A program made the translations under genes and the position numbers. Positions 19,089 through 29,169 of a DNA stretch of 64,000 nucleotides are shown here, piece after piece. Below the pieces are notes generated by a model. That model did no database searches and had not been told where the DNA came from. It saw only the letters and a program-made list of their open reading frames with translations. Source of the stretch: an uncultured Collinsella sp. (GTDB lineage Bacteria; Actinomycetota; Coriobacteriia; Coriobacteriales; Coriobacteriaceae); contig CABURU010000002.1 of assembly GCA_902494085.1 (NCBI GenBank), positions 123,370 through 187,369 on the forward strand, in the 5' to 3' direction. Position 1 is the stretch's first letter; every line of letters begins with the position of its first letter.

Positions 19089-21197
19089 CTAGGCCTGTTC
19101 TGTGCCTGCGGCCTCCAGACCGATCAAACGGAACGGGTCCGCCACGCCGCCGATCGACTTTTGCAGTTCGCGCTGACGCTGCGAGTCCTGCGCGGCCTGC
19201 ACGGTCAGCGCGCGACGGGCCTCACCATCGAGTGAACGGTCCTGGCGCAGCCTGGCCTGTGCAGCACGCATGCGGCGCTTGATGGTGTAGAGCTCGAGCG
19301 TATCGAGCATGAACACGATGTTCGTCTCGGTGGGATGCTTGCTCGTCGCCGAGATGCGCCCGGCACTCACAAGCGTTGCCGCATCGGGACACACCGAGCG
19401 CGCCGCATCCATGCAGGCTGCAGGATCGGTTCCCGGCGGCGTTGCCAGAACGGCCCACGCGATGGACTCGTGACGTGGGTCAACCCACTCGATGGAGCAG
19501 ATGCGGTCGGCATACATGCGGAACAGGTCGGGGTAGCTCGTGAGCATCGTCAGCAGCTCGCGCTCCCCTGCCAAGGACTTGCGCTCAAGATCGGTAAGAA
19601 CCATCGGCGCAGCCGCAGCCGGTGCGCCCGAACCGTCAGCCGCAGGCACAGCGCCCATACCATCAGGCACATCGATCGGCGGAAGATCGTCGGGGGCCTC
19701 CACGGGCGCGGCACCGTAGGCATCGAGCGGGACGTAGTCGTACGGCTCTTCTTCGACCGGCGTCGCTACTGCAGGCGTCGCGCCCGATGCCCAAGCGCCG
19801 CGACCGGCATCGCGAGAACCCGACGCCCGACCGCCCGCGCTACCGGACCGCTCAGCCTGCGCCCTCTGGCGCTCATAGTTCTGCTCACGACGTCGTTCCG
19901 CATCCTCGCGCTTGGCGACATCGCGAAACACACGGCCCGAGCTCGCACGCACTGTCTCCAGATCCAAACCCAACAAGTCGGCAATCTGGATAAAGTACGT
20001 GTCGATCATATAGCTGTCGCGCAGCGGATAGATAAGCGTCAGCGCATCCTCCAGCGCCTTGGCACGACCACCCGGCGTGGTAATGTCGCTCGATTCCTGC
20101 AGCGAACGGTACACGAAGTCCATGAGCGGCTCGGCAGCGTCAATGCGTTTCTGCAGCTCCTCTCCGCCGTGCGCCGTGATGAACTCCATGGGATCGTTGC
20201 CGTCGGGCAGCACCACGCAGCGCAGGTCCATAGAATCCTGCTCGATAAACTGAATCGCGCGGCGGGCGGCCTTCTGGCCCGCGGCATCGCCGTCAAACAT
20301 ATACACGATGCGCTTGGCAAAACGAGTGAGCGTCTTGACGTGATGCTCCGTGAGCGCGGTGCCCAGCGTGGCGACAACGTTTTTAATCCCCGCCTCCCAG
20401 CAGGCGATGCAATCGGTATAGCCCTCCACCACAATGGCGGTATCCTGCGCGACGATAAACTCCTTGGCCCAATTAAAACCGTAGAGGTTTCGCTTTTTAT
20501 GGAACACGCTCGTCTCGGCGGTGTTGAGGTACTTAGGCTGGCCGTCGCCCATAATGCGACCACCAAAGGCAATGTTGTGACCCTGCTCGTCAAAGATGGG
20601 GAACATCACGCGGTCGTAGAAGCGGTCGGCAAGCTGCCCGCGCCCGCGGCTCACGGCAACATTGGCGTCGATCATCTCCTGCGGGGTAAAACCCGCCTGG
20701 GACAGGTGCGACACCAGCGCGTTGCGACCCGGTGCAAAGCCCAGGCAGTAGCGGCGGCAGACGTCGCCACCCATGCCGCGGCTGGCAAAGTACTCGCGCG
20801 GACGGCCGTCCTTACCGCGCATAAGCATGGTGTGGTAGAACTGGGCGGTCTCGGCGCACAAATCGTAGATGCGGGCACGCTTGGTACCGCGCTCACGGCG
20901 GTCTCCGGTGTCGTGCAGCTCAATACCCGCGCGATCGGCCAAATAACGAATTGACTCGGGAAAGCTCAGGTTCTCGCGCTTCATGATATAGGTGAAGACG
21001 TCGCCGCCCTCGCCGCAGCCAAAGCAATGCCACACCTGCGTGGCGGGGATAATGTGGAAGGACGGCGTCTTTTCGCCATGGAAGGGGCAGCAGCCCCAAA
21101 ACTCATGGCCGCGGGGCTTGAGCTCAACCGTTTCCTGCACGATGGCAACCAGGTCGGACGAAGCGCGCACCTGGTCTTTTTCCTCATCGCTAATCAC
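19089..21197 (-). CDS. dnaG: DNA primase
   Basis: Synthesises RNA primers for replication. The 702-residue protein carries the CHC2 zinc finger (CCPFHGEKTPSF...WHCFGCGEGGD), the catalytic core with TOPRIM motifs (VEGYTDCIACWEAG and MFDGDAAGQKAARR) and a C-terminal helicase-interaction region. Residues 430-540 form an Arg/Gly/Ala/Pro-rich linker likely to be disordered. GTG 21197, after GGGTGAG, overlaps the end of ribF by eight bases. Confidence 0.95.
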   Translation of the reverse strand: MISDEEKDQVRASSDLVAIVQETVELKPRGHEFWGCCPFHGEKTPSFHIIPATQVWHCFGCGEGGDVFTYIMKRENLSFPESIRYLADRAGIELHDTGDRRERGTKRARIYDLCAETAQFYHTMLMRGKDGRPREYFASRGMGGDVCRRYCLGFAPGRNALVSHLSQAGFTPQEMIDANVAVSRGRGQLADRFYDRVMFPIFDEQGHNIAFGGRIMGDGQPKYLNTAETSVFHKKRNLYGFNWAKEFIVAQDTAIVVEGYTDCIACWEAGIKNVVATLGTALTEHHVKTLTRFAKRIVYMFDGDAAGQKAARRAIQFIEQDSMDLRCVVLPDGNDPMEFITAHGGEELQKRIDAAEPLMDFVYRSLQESSDITTPGGRAKALEDALTLIYPLRDSYMIDTYFIQIADLLGLDLETVRASSGRVFRDVAKREDAERRREQNYERQRAQAERSGSAGGRASGSRDAGRGAWASGATPAVATPVEEEPYDYVPLDAYGAAPVEAPDDLPPIDVPDGMGAVPAADGSGAPAAAAPMVLTDLERKSLAGERELLTMLTSYPDLFRMYADRICSIEWVDPRHESIAWAVLATPPGTDPAACMDAARSVCPDAATLVSAGRISATSKHPTETNIVFMLDTLELYTIKRRMRAAQARLRQDRSLDGEARRALTVQAAQDSQRQRELQKSIGGVADPFRLIGLEAAGTEQA

Positions 21198-22197
21198 GAA
21201 TGCTCACCCCCTGCTCACCCAAGTTGTGACGAATGTCCTCGATATTACCCTCGACGGTCGCGATCAACTCATCCAGTGAATCGAACACACGCGAGGGACG
21301 CAGCCAACGCGTAAACGCCAGCGAAACGAAAGCGCCGTACAGGTCGCCAGTATAACCAATTAAGTTAGCCTCGAGATGCGCAGATGCCGCATCGTCGGCA
21401 TACGTCGGCGGCAGGCCGACGTTCACGGCAGCGGGCCACACGGTGTCATCGACCAGCACCAGGCCCTCATACACGCCATCGGCAGGCACCTGAATGCCAT
21501 CGGGAACCTGCAGGTTTGCCGTGGGAAAGCCCATGTCAGAACCCTCGTGACGGCCGCGAGTAACACCGCCGCGCACCATATACGGGCGGCCGAGCAACTC
21601 AGCAGCAAGCTCCACATGGCCCTGTCCCAGCTCATGACGAATGCGGGTGGCGCAAATGGCCTCACCGCCCTCGCAAAGCAAGTCGTGCCCATATACGTCA
21701 ACGCCGCGCTCGGCACCCCAGGCGCGCATCTCGGCAACACCAGAAGCACCGCCACGACCCAGCCTAAAGTCGCTGCCAACGCGAATCGATCGAATGTCGA
21801 CCAGACGCGACACCAGCGAGAGAAAATCAACATGGTCAAGCGCCGCAACCTCAGGCGTAAAGGGAACGGCCACCACCGCATCGACCCCGGTTTGAGCCAG
21901 GGCATGCAGACGGTCGGCCGTCGTCATCAATTTTTGAGCGGGCGAAGGGCTCACCACGACGTCCGGGTCGGGATCGAAGGTAACCACAACCGCCTTGCAG
22001 CCATGGGCACGGGCATCACGGACAAGCGCTTCGATGAGTTCCTGGTGTCCACGGTGAACACCGTCGAACACGCCAATGGCGATCGATGCGGAACCCAAGT
22101 GCTCACACTCATAAAACGTATCGGCAGTAACGATGCGAGCCTCATCCGACTCGCTCGCGAAAAAGACGCGCGCGAGCTCGTGAGCGGACAACATCAT
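21190..22197 (-). CDS. ribF: Bifunctional riboflavin kinase / FAD synthetase
   Basis: Makes FMN and then FAD from riboflavin. Residues 35-190 are the nucleotidyltransferase half (AIGVFDGVHRGHQELI, later CATRIRHELGQG) and residues 195-325 the flavokinase half (GRHEGSDMGFPTANLQVP). Both catalytic modules look intact in the 335 residues. Its ATG overlaps the truB stop (ATGA), and the truB-ribF pairing is typical of the infB operon. Confidence 0.94.
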   Translation of the reverse strand: MMLSAHELARVFFASESDEARIVTADTFYECEHLGSASIAIGVFDGVHRGHQELIEALVRDARAHGCKAVVVTFDPDPDVVVSPSPAQKLMTTADRLHALAQTGVDAVVAVPFTPEVAALDHVDFLSLVSRLVDIRSIRVGSDFRLGRGGASGVAEMRAWGAERGVDVYGHDLLCEGGEAICATRIRHELGQGHVELAAELLGRPYMVRGGVTRGRHEGSDMGFPTANLQVPDGIQVPADGVYEGLVLVDDTVWPAAVNVGLPPTYADDAASAHLEANLIGYTGDLYGAFVSLAFTRWLRPSRVFDSLDELIATVEGNIEDIRHNLGEQGVSIRD

Positions 22198-23126
22198 CGA
22201 ACACCGCCGATTGCCTGCGGAAACACGTGCTCCATAACAAAGCGGCCACTCTCAATGCGGGCGAGCGCCTTGAGTCCCCCATCGAGCACCAGCGCAAACG
22301 GCGCCTTCGAGGCATCGAAATCGGCAAGCGCACGCTCAACGGGAATGCGTCGGCCGCAGAGCAGGTCGTCGGCAAGATTGCCCGGCAAGTCAACACGCGT
22401 GGCGCCCAAGGCCGCAATGGGATCCAGGGCAAAGCCAGCGGCGGACTCGGGAGAAAGCTCCTCGACCGCATGACAGGCGCCAATGGAAACAACACCGGAG
22501 GCCGTGCGGCGCAGCGCGGAAATGTGCGCGGCGCTCTCGCAGGCGCGGCCCAGGTCGCGAGCGAGCGCACGTATATAGGTGCCCTTGCTCACCGAGAACG
22601 CCACGGTCCACACACACGTATCACCCTCGCCGCCCACAGCGATCAGGTCGGCGGCATAGACCTCGACGGGGCGCGGAGGTAGGTCCACCGCATTGCCCTC
22701 GCGAGCAGACTTGTAGGCGCGAACGCCATTGACCGAGATAGCCGAAAACGCCGGCGGTACCTGCATCTGCGGACCCAGCATGGCGGCCAAGCGCTCACGC
22801 GCATAGGCAGGATCGCGGAGCTCGTCGGCAACAGCCACCGTGCGGACCGCCTCGCCCTCCGCATCATCGGTATTGGTCTCGGCACCAAACGAGATGTCGG
22901 CGACGTAGCTTTTGATATCGAGCGTGAGCATACCCAGCAGACGGGTGGCCTGGCCCACGCCCACCACCATGACACCCGATGCCATGGGGTCGAGCGTGCC
23001 GGCATGGCCGACGCGCCGCTCATGGAGGGCGCGTCGGCATTGCGAGACCACATCGTGGGACGTGCAGCCCACCGGCTTATCGACGGCGAGCAGCATATTC
23101 AGTTGAGAAGGCGTACGACGAGCCAT
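22194..23126 (-). CDS. truB: tRNA pseudouridine(55) synthase TruB
   Basis: Forms pseudouridine 55 in the T loop of tRNAs. The 310-residue protein contains LLAVDKPVGCTSHDVV and the catalytic aspartate motif GHAGTLDPMASGVMVVGVG, with the family's SYVADISFG and GTYIRALARDLG further on. The start at ATG 23126 has only a weak ribosome binding site; M11 is an alternative. It follows nrnA in the processing/translation operon. Confidence 0.94.
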   Translation of the reverse strand: MARRTPSQLNMLLAVDKPVGCTSHDVVSQCRRALHERRVGHAGTLDPMASGVMVVGVGQATRLLGMLTLDIKSYVADISFGAETNTDDAEGEAVRTVAVADELRDPAYARERLAAMLGPQMQVPPAFSAISVNGVRAYKSAREGNAVDLPPRPVEVYAADLIAVGGEGDTCVWTVAFSVSKGTYIRALARDLGRACESAAHISALRRTASGVVSIGACHAVEELSPESAAGFALDPIAALGATRVDLPGNLADDLLCGRRIPVERALADFDASKAPFALVLDGGLKALARIESGRFVMEHVFPQAIGGVR

Positions 23127-23141
23127 GTACCATCCAAAAAG

Positions 23142-24185
23142 TTAAAGCTCGACGGTCACCGAAGCGGGATCCTCCCCCACCAGCTCGGCCAGCATGGGAA
23201 GTGCCACGGTGAGCGTCTCGGGAATCGTTCCGTTGTTGGAGAAACCGGCGGCAGCGGGATGTCCGCCTCCGCCAAAGGCAGCAGCGATCTCGGAAACGTT
23301 GAGGTCGCCCTTGGAGCGCAGGTTGCCGCGCACCTTGGTATCGCCCTCGATACCCTTCAGGAACAGGCAGACCTCGACGCCCATCACTGAGCGCACCACG
23401 TCAACCAGGCCGTCGCACTCATCCGAGGTGACACCGCAAGCCTCAAGGTCACTCTGGTACGCGTAGCTATACGCGACGCGCCCGTGGGCCACTGTCTTGA
23501 TGCGGCCCATAACGATGGACTTGAGGTGCAAAAACTCAACGCGCATGCTCTGATATACCTCGAGTGCCACACGCGCCGGATCGGCACCGTGGGCAACCAG
23601 TCGCGAAGCCGCATGGAACGCAGCGGCATCGGCGTTTTGGTACTGAAAACGGCCGGTATCGGTAACCAAGCCGCACAGCAGGCAGGTCGCAACACCATCA
23701 CGGGCGACAATGCCACAGTTGTCCAAGAAGCGGTCGATGATCATAGCGCAGGCTGCAGCTTCAACACGCCTCAGGCTCAGTTCGGCAAATTCCTCGCGCG
23801 CCGGATGGTGATCGAAGCACACCACATGCGACGAGCGGCGGAGCACCTCGGCGGAGTTGTTCAGACGCTCGACGACCGGCACGTCCACCGAGATGAACAG
23901 ATCCGGATTGCCGGTATACGCAGATGCCGGCACCAGACGGTCGGCACCCTCCATAAAGCGGTAGATGCGCGGAACCGGGTCATCGTCTGCCAGCAGCAGG
24001 GCAATGTCCTTATTGGGGAAAAACTTCATAAGCGATAAGCCCAGGCCCAGCACGGAGCCCAGGGCGTCACCATCGGGAGACGTATGTCCCGAAATCGCAA
24101 TGGAGGACGCACCCTCGATGAGCTCGAGGATGCGTCGCTGAATATCTGCAGACTCGCACGATGCGAGGTCGGCGGAATTACTCAT
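23142..24185 (-). CDS. nrnA: DHH-family nanoRNase / oligoribonuclease NrnA
   Basis: Degrades very short RNAs and may hydrolyse phosphoadenosine phosphate. The 347-residue protein shows DHH-domain motifs GHTSPDGDALGS, a DVPVVER aspartate and FDHHPA, plus the DHHA1 motif AAAFGGGGHPAAAGF near the C-terminus. It overlaps rbfA by eight bases and precedes truB, the standard Gram-positive order rbfA-nrnA-truB. Confidence 0.92.
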   Translation of the reverse strand: MSNSADLASCESADIQRRILELIEGASSIAISGHTSPDGDALGSVLGLGLSLMKFFPNKDIALLLADDDPVPRIYRFMEGADRLVPASAYTGNPDLFISVDVPVVERLNNSAEVLRRSSHVVCFDHHPAREEFAELSLRRVEAAACAMIIDRFLDNCGIVARDGVATCLLCGLVTDTGRFQYQNADAAAFHAASRLVAHGADPARVALEVYQSMRVEFLHLKSIVMGRIKTVAHGRVAYSYAYQSDLEACGVTSDECDGLVDVVRSVMGVEVCLFLKGIEGDTKVRGNLRSKGDLNVSEIAAAFGGGGHPAAAGFSNNGTIPETLTVALPMLAELVGEDPASVTVEL

Positions 24186-24588
24186 CTAAAGCTGCCTCCT
24201 GGGCGGCATCCGCTATGGGATAGCCGTCCTCGTCCTTTTCGATCGCAAGCGTGGCGGGAACGTTTTCCAGCGCGCGCGTGATGCGCTCGGCCTCATCGGT
24301 CGAGCGATCGATGCGGAAATCGAGCTCGGGCGTGACGCGCCAATCGAGCGAGCGGGCCAACAGGCTACGGATGCGGCCCCTGGCGCTGGCGAGCGCCTCC
24401 ATGACCTCGTCGTAGCGGCTCGCGTCGCACGACACGTACACGCGCGCGAACGAACGGTCCACCGCGACCTCGACCGCGGTCAGGGTGACCAGGTCGAGAC
24501 GCGGATCGGAAACCTCAAAGAGCAGGATATAACCGAGCTTCTCGCGAAGCTGCTCGCCCAGACGGCGGGTTGCCTGCGTTTGCTTCAT
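24178..24588 (-). CDS. rbfA: 30S ribosome-binding factor RbfA
   Basis: KH-fold factor for late 30S maturation. The 136 residues contain GEQLREKLGYILLFEVSDPRL, then VTLTAVEVAVDRSFARVYVS and a C-terminal RVTPELDFRIDRST, matching RbfA strand by strand. An acidic tail of about 20 residues is present. ATG 24588 follows GGGGGTAG, twelve bases after infB ends. Confidence 0.93.
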   Translation of the reverse strand: MKQTQATRRLGEQLREKLGYILLFEVSDPRLDLVTLTAVEVAVDRSFARVYVSCDASRYDEVMEALASARGRIRSLLARSLDWRVTPELDFRIDRSTDEAERITRALENVPATLAIEKDEDGYPIADAAQEAALDE

Positions 24589-24599
24589 AGCGCTACCCC

Positions 24600-27314
24600 C
24601 TACTCGGTACGGGCAACCTGGTCAATGCGGTAGCCCTCAATGGTGTCGCCAGGCTTGATGTCCTGGAAGTTCTCCAGGCCAATACCGCCCTCGGAGCCGC
24701 TCTTAAGGCTCTTGGCCTCGTCCTTGTAGTGGCGCATCGAGGCGATTTTACCGTTGAAGACCACGATGCCGTCGCGCACCAGGCGCACAGAATCGGTCGC
24801 GGCGATCTCGCCCTCTTCGACGCGGACACCGGCGGCGATGCCGACTTTGGGCACCTTGAAGGTGTCCAGGACGGTCGCAGTGCCCGTGGAGACCTCAACC
24901 TCAGTGGGCTTGAGCATGCCGATACGGGCAGCGTCGAGGTCCTCGAGGCACTTGTAGATGACGTCGTAGCAACGGATCTCGACGCCCTCGCGCTCGGCGG
25001 CGGAGCGGGCCTTGCCGTCAGGACGGACGCCAAAGCCGATGATGATGGCGTTGGAGGCGTCGGCCAGGACGACGTCGGTCTCGTTGATGGCACCAACGGC
25101 GGAGTGGATCGTGTTGATGCGCACCTCGGACTGATCCATCTTGTCGAGGGAGTCCTGAAGGGCCTCGATGGAACCCTGGACGTCGGCCTTGATGATCAGG
25201 TTGAGCTCCTTGACCTCGGCGTCGGCGATGGTCTCGAAGAGGTTCTCGAGCGTCACGTGCTTCACGCGGCTCTGCTCCTCGATACGGGCCTTGAGCGAAC
25301 GCTCGTCGGCCAGTGCGCGAGCCTCGCGCTCGTCCTCGAACACGCGGAACTCATCGCCGGCGTTGGGGACGGACTGCAGGCCCAGAATCTCGACGGCGTC
25401 GGAGGGACCGGCCTCGGTGACGGCGTTGCCCTTGGGGTCGAGCATGGCGCGGACGCGGCCATAGGTGAGGCCGGCGACCAGCGTGTCGCCCACGTGCAGG
25501 GTGCCGCGAGTCACGAGCACGGTAGCAACCGAGCCGCGGCCCTTGTCGAGCTTAGCCTCGAGGACGTTACCCGAAGCGAAGGTATCGGGGTTGGCCTTGA
25601 GCTCGAGCACGTCGGCCTGGAGCAGCACGGTCTCGAGCAGGTCGTCGATACCGATCTTCTGCTTGGCCGAGATGTTGACGAACATGTTCTGTCCGCCCCA
25701 CTCCTCGGGGATGACTCCATACTCGGTGAGCTCCTGACGCACACGGTCGGGGTTGGCGCCCGGCTTATCGATCTTGTTGACGGCGACGACGATGGGTACG
25801 CCGGCGGCCTTGGCGTGGTTGATCGACTCGACTGTCTGGGGCATGACGCCGTCGTCGGCAGCCACGATCAGAATGACGATGTCGGTCACCTTGGCGCCAC
25901 GGGCACGCATAGCCGTAAAGGTGGCGTGGCCCGGGGTATCGATGAAGGTGATCTTGCGGTCGTTGATCATGACCTGCGAAGCGCCGATGGCCTGCGTAAT
26001 GCCGCCCGCCTCGCCGGCAGCAACGCCGGTGTGACGGATGGCGTCGAGCAGCGACGTCTTGCCGTGGTCGACGTGGCCCATGACGGTGACGACCGGGGCG
26101 CGCGGCTTAAGGTCGGCGGGATCGTCATAGAACGAGAAGGTGTTCTCCTCCTCGGGGGTGATGATCTTGATCTGACGACCCAGGTCGTCGGCGACGAGCT
26201 CGACGAGGTCGTCGGACATGGACTGCGTCATGGTGAGCGGCGTGCCCAGCAGGAACAGACGCTTGATGATGTCGTTGGCCGGAACGTCGAGCGCCTCGGC
26301 GAGCTCCTGGACGGTAACGCCCTGGGAGACCTTGATGGCGTCGAGGTCCTCGGGGTTCACACCCTGGGCCAACGCCTCCTCTATCTTGCGCTCCTCCTGA
26401 GCCTTGGCAGCCTCGCGCTCGCGCTTCTCCTTGCGCTTCTTGCGACGACCGGTGGACTCGCGAGAGGCCTCCTCGACGGCGGCACGAGCCTCCTCGAGCA
26501 CCTTCTCGCGGCTGTACTCCTCGGCCTCGCGAGCCATGCGGCTGTAGTGGTCCTCTTCGTTGTTGTGACCGCCCTTGCGCTTCTTGCCCTTGCCCTGCTT
26601 ATCGGGGTTGGGGAAGTCCATGCCGGCAGCGACGTTGTTGCTGGCGTTGGTGCGATGGCTGTGCGGACGGCTCTCGGAGGCGTTGCGCTCGGAGTTGTTG
26701 TCGGAAGCGTTGCGATCGTTACGACGGCCACCGCGGCGGTCATTGTTGCCGCCACGACGGTTACCGCGCTCTGCGGCGCGCTCGGCCTTGGCCTTGTCCT
26801 CGGCGTCCTTCTTCTCCTTGAGCACGGTCTCCTGTGCGGCGATCTGGTCGAGCAGCGAACGGAAGCGCGAACCGGAGTCGGAAGCGGGAACGGCGCGGCG
26901 CTGGGCCTCGCGGGCAGCCTCCTCCTTCTCGCGGGCAAGGCGCTCCTGTTCGGCCTTCTTCTTGGCCTCGGCCTCGGCGCGGGCAGCCTCCTCGGCAGCC
27001 TGGGCTGCGGCAAACTGGCGGCGCTCCTCCTCGCGAGCCTTCTCGGCGGCGATGCGCTCGCGCTCGGCCTCGGCGGCGCGTGCGGCCTCCTCGGCGGCAG
27101 CCGCCTGCTCCTCGGCCTGCTTGGCGGCCTCGACTTCCTGGGCGCGGGCCTCGATCACCGAGGCGAGCTGCTTGCGGACCATGGCGACATAGGCGTCCTC
27201 CAAGGTGGAGGAAGCGGACTTAGCGGGAATCTTCATTTCGGCGAGATGACCCATCAGTTCCTTGGAGGTCATGCCGAACTCTTTGGCCAGGGTGGACACA
27301 CGGACTTTTGCCAT
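24600..27314 (-). CDS. infB: Translation initiation factor IF-2
   Basis: GTPase that brings fMet-tRNA to the 30S subunit. The 904-residue protein starts with the IF2-N motif (MAKVRVSTLAKEFGMTSKEL), followed by a long Glu/Ala/Arg/Lys-rich linker (about residues 55-320) including Arg/Asn-rich stretches, then the G domain (VTVMGHVDHGKTSLLDAIR, DTPGHATF, NKIDKPGAN) and the C-terminal domains. ATG 27314 sits behind AGGTGA. It is downstream of nusA with no ylxR or ylxQ gene in between. Confidence 0.96.
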   Translation of the reverse strand: MAKVRVSTLAKEFGMTSKELMGHLAEMKIPAKSASSTLEDAYVAMVRKQLASVIEARAQEVEAAKQAEEQAAAAEEAARAAEAERERIAAEKAREEERRQFAAAQAAEEAARAEAEAKKKAEQERLAREKEEAAREAQRRAVPASDSGSRFRSLLDQIAAQETVLKEKKDAEDKAKAERAAERGNRRGGNNDRRGGRRNDRNASDNNSERNASESRPHSHRTNASNNVAAGMDFPNPDKQGKGKKRKGGHNNEEDHYSRMAREAEEYSREKVLEEARAAVEEASRESTGRRKKRKEKREREAAKAQEERKIEEALAQGVNPEDLDAIKVSQGVTVQELAEALDVPANDIIKRLFLLGTPLTMTQSMSDDLVELVADDLGRQIKIITPEEENTFSFYDDPADLKPRAPVVTVMGHVDHGKTSLLDAIRHTGVAAGEAGGITQAIGASQVMINDRKITFIDTPGHATFTAMRARGAKVTDIVILIVAADDGVMPQTVESINHAKAAGVPIVVAVNKIDKPGANPDRVRQELTEYGVIPEEWGGQNMFVNISAKQKIGIDDLLETVLLQADVLELKANPDTFASGNVLEAKLDKGRGSVATVLVTRGTLHVGDTLVAGLTYGRVRAMLDPKGNAVTEAGPSDAVEILGLQSVPNAGDEFRVFEDEREARALADERSLKARIEEQSRVKHVTLENLFETIADAEVKELNLIIKADVQGSIEALQDSLDKMDQSEVRINTIHSAVGAINETDVVLADASNAIIIGFGVRPDGKARSAAEREGVEIRCYDVIYKCLEDLDAARIGMLKPTEVEVSTGTATVLDTFKVPKVGIAAGVRVEEGEIAATDSVRLVRDGIVVFNGKIASMRHYKDEAKSLKSGSEGGIGLENFQDIKPGDTIEGYRIDQVARTE

Positions 27315-27405
27315 ATGACTTCACCTACCCTTTCTGGCACCTTGGGTGCCTAGAGACTGAACGAGCGTGGGAGACGCGCCGGGACCCGCCCGGCGCGACC
27401 GCGCG

Positions 27406-28653
27406 CTAGATCAGGTCCTCCGCATCATCGAAGGCGTCGGTGTCGTGGACACCGCAGAAACGGGAGCCGGGACGAGCCTGGTTGCGGCACTGGATGCCGT
27501 CCTCGGACACATACTCGCAGCGGCGGACGTCCTCGTCCTCCTCGTCACCGATCAGGTCGGCGGCGGGCTCCTCGTGAACGGGAACGTTCTTGAGGATGTC
27601 GGCGGCAAGGGTCTCGGACTTGATGTCGATGTGCCAGCCGGTCAGGCGCGCGGCGAGGCGGGCGTTCTGGCCCTCCTTGCCGATGGCGAGGGACAGCTGG
27701 TCGTCGGGCACGATGACGCCGGCGTAGGCCTTCTCCTCGTCGATGAGGACGCGGGTGACCTTAGCGGGCGACAGGGCGTTGGCGACATAGACGGCAGGAT
27801 CGGCATCCCACAGGATGACGTCGACGCGCTCGCCACGGAGCTCGCCCACGACAGCGCGAACACGGCTGCCCTTGGGGCCGACGCAGGCGCCCACGGGATC
27901 CAGACGATCGTCAAGCGAGTGGACGGCGACCTTGGAGCGCTGGCCGGGCTCGCGGGCGATCGACTTGATCTGGACGGTGCCCTCATAGATCTCGGGCACC
28001 TCCTGCTCAAACAGACGACGCATGAGCTCGGGGTGGGTACGGGAGATGACAATCGGCGGACGGCTGTGCTCGCCGCGAACAGGCTGCAGGTTGGAGTTGG
28101 GGTCGCGAACGTCGATGATCACGGCCTTGATGTGCTGGTTGTGCAGGTAGCGCTCGCCCATCGGACGCTCGTTGCGCTCGTTCTCGTAACGACGCTGGTC
28201 GAAGTGCGGAAGCTCGGCCTCGACGCCCTCGCGGATCTTGACGATCGTGAAGTCGGGCGTGGACTGCAGCACGGTACCGCTGATGAGGTCACCGATGCGG
28301 CCGGAGAACTCCTCGTAGATCTGCTCGCGGGCGGAGTTACGCACAATGGCGTTAATCTCGGCCTTGGCGTGCTGGGCAGCGATGCGGCTCGTGTTCTTGG
28401 GAGTGACGTCGATCTCCTCGAACTCGGTGAAGTTGCCCTCCTCGTCCATGGAATCGTCGATCGGCTCAAGGCGGTAGACGTAGATCTTGCCGGTGGTGCG
28501 GTCGATGGTCACCTTGGCGCCCCACTCAAGATGCAGAATCTCGGCATAGCTCTTGGCGAGCGACTGCTCCAGACGGTCGATCAGGTAGAGCTGGTCGATG
28601 TGCTTCTCCTGGCAAAGCTCCATCAGGGCGGACATCATGTCGGATGCTGCCAT
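27406..28653 (-). CDS. nusA: Transcription termination/antitermination factor NusA with C-terminal Cys/His motif
   Basis: Binds RNA polymerase and modulates pausing and termination. Residues 1-130 are the N-terminal domain, 135-200 the S1 domain (GDLISGTVLQSTPDFTIVKIREGVEAELP) and 210-355 two KH domains (DPVGACVGPKGSRVRAVVGEL). At 415 residues it lacks the acidic repeats of enterobacterial NusA. Instead it ends with C379-x9-C389-x10-C400-x2-H403, a likely small zinc-binding knuckle. The start lies one base beyond the rimP stop. Confidence 0.94.
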   Translation of the reverse strand: MAASDMMSALMELCQEKHIDQLYLIDRLEQSLAKSYAEILHLEWGAKVTIDRTTGKIYVYRLEPIDDSMDEEGNFTEFEEIDVTPKNTSRIAAQHAKAEINAIVRNSAREQIYEEFSGRIGDLISGTVLQSTPDFTIVKIREGVEAELPHFDQRRYENERNERPMGERYLHNQHIKAVIIDVRDPNSNLQPVRGEHSRPPIVISRTHPELMRRLFEQEVPEIYEGTVQIKSIAREPGQRSKVAVHSLDDRLDPVGACVGPKGSRVRAVVGELRGERVDVILWDADPAVYVANALSPAKVTRVLIDEEKAYAGVIVPDDQLSLAIGKEGQNARLAARLTGWHIDIKSETLAADILKNVPVHEEPAADLIGDEEDEDVRRCEYVSEDGIQCRNQARPGSRFCGVHDTDAFDDAEDLI

Positions 28654-28654
28654 C

Positions 28655-29149
28655 TTACTTTCCTTCCTTCGCGGGCTTGAAGTCGTAGGTGGGCTTCAAT
28701 TTGCACTTTTTAACATCAGAGAAATCGAGGGTAACGGACTCGCCGTCCTCGAGCTCGAGGGTCACGTCGGCCTCGGTGGCGGCGGCAATCTTGCCGGCGT
28801 ACTTGCGACGGCCCTCGGTGGCGGTGGAGGTGAGCTCGCAGTTCTCGCCCACAAAGCGGGCAAAGTCACTCGGGCGGCGCAGCGGGCGCGCCATACCCGG
28901 GCTCGACACCTCGAGCGTATAGCTCGAAGAGATGGGGTCGAGCTCCTCAATCACATCGCCGACCCACTTGGTGTTGGCCGTGACGTCGTTGAGCGACAGG
29001 CTCTGACCCTCGGCACCCTCGATACGCACGCGCACGCAGGGGGCCTTGGTGGCACCCACGAGCTCGACGTCGACGATGTCGATATCGTGCTGGGGAGCGA
29101 CGGCCTCGAGCGCGTCGATGATCGCCTGCTCGGTCTTGGTCTTGACCAT
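28655..29149 (-). CDS. rimP: Ribosome maturation factor RimP
   Basis: Assists 30S assembly. The 164-residue protein has VELVGATKAPCVRVRIEG, the SLNDVTANTKWVGDVIEE helix and the signature YTLEVSSPGMARPLRRPSDFARFVG, followed by a C-terminal Sm-like barrel. The open frame continues upstream, but ATG 29149 with GGAGGTG at good spacing is the evident start. It is the first gene of the rimP-nusA-infB operon and is preceded by a terminator-like leader. Confidence 0.93.
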   Translation of the reverse strand: MVKTKTEQAIIDALEAVAPQHDIDIVDVELVGATKAPCVRVRIEGAEGQSLSLNDVTANTKWVGDVIEELDPISSSYTLEVSSPGMARPLRRPSDFARFVGENCELTSTATEGRRKYAGKIAAATEADVTLELEDGESVTLDFSDVKKCKLKPTYDFKPAKEGK

Positions 29150-29169
29150 TGCGGCACCTCCATCCATAC

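Noticed and set aside
24729..27353. Open frame of 874 codons on the plus strand opposite infB
   Set aside because: It is the complement of the infB reading frame, has long Leu/Gly/Val low-complexity runs and no known domain, while infB is unmistakable on the other strand.
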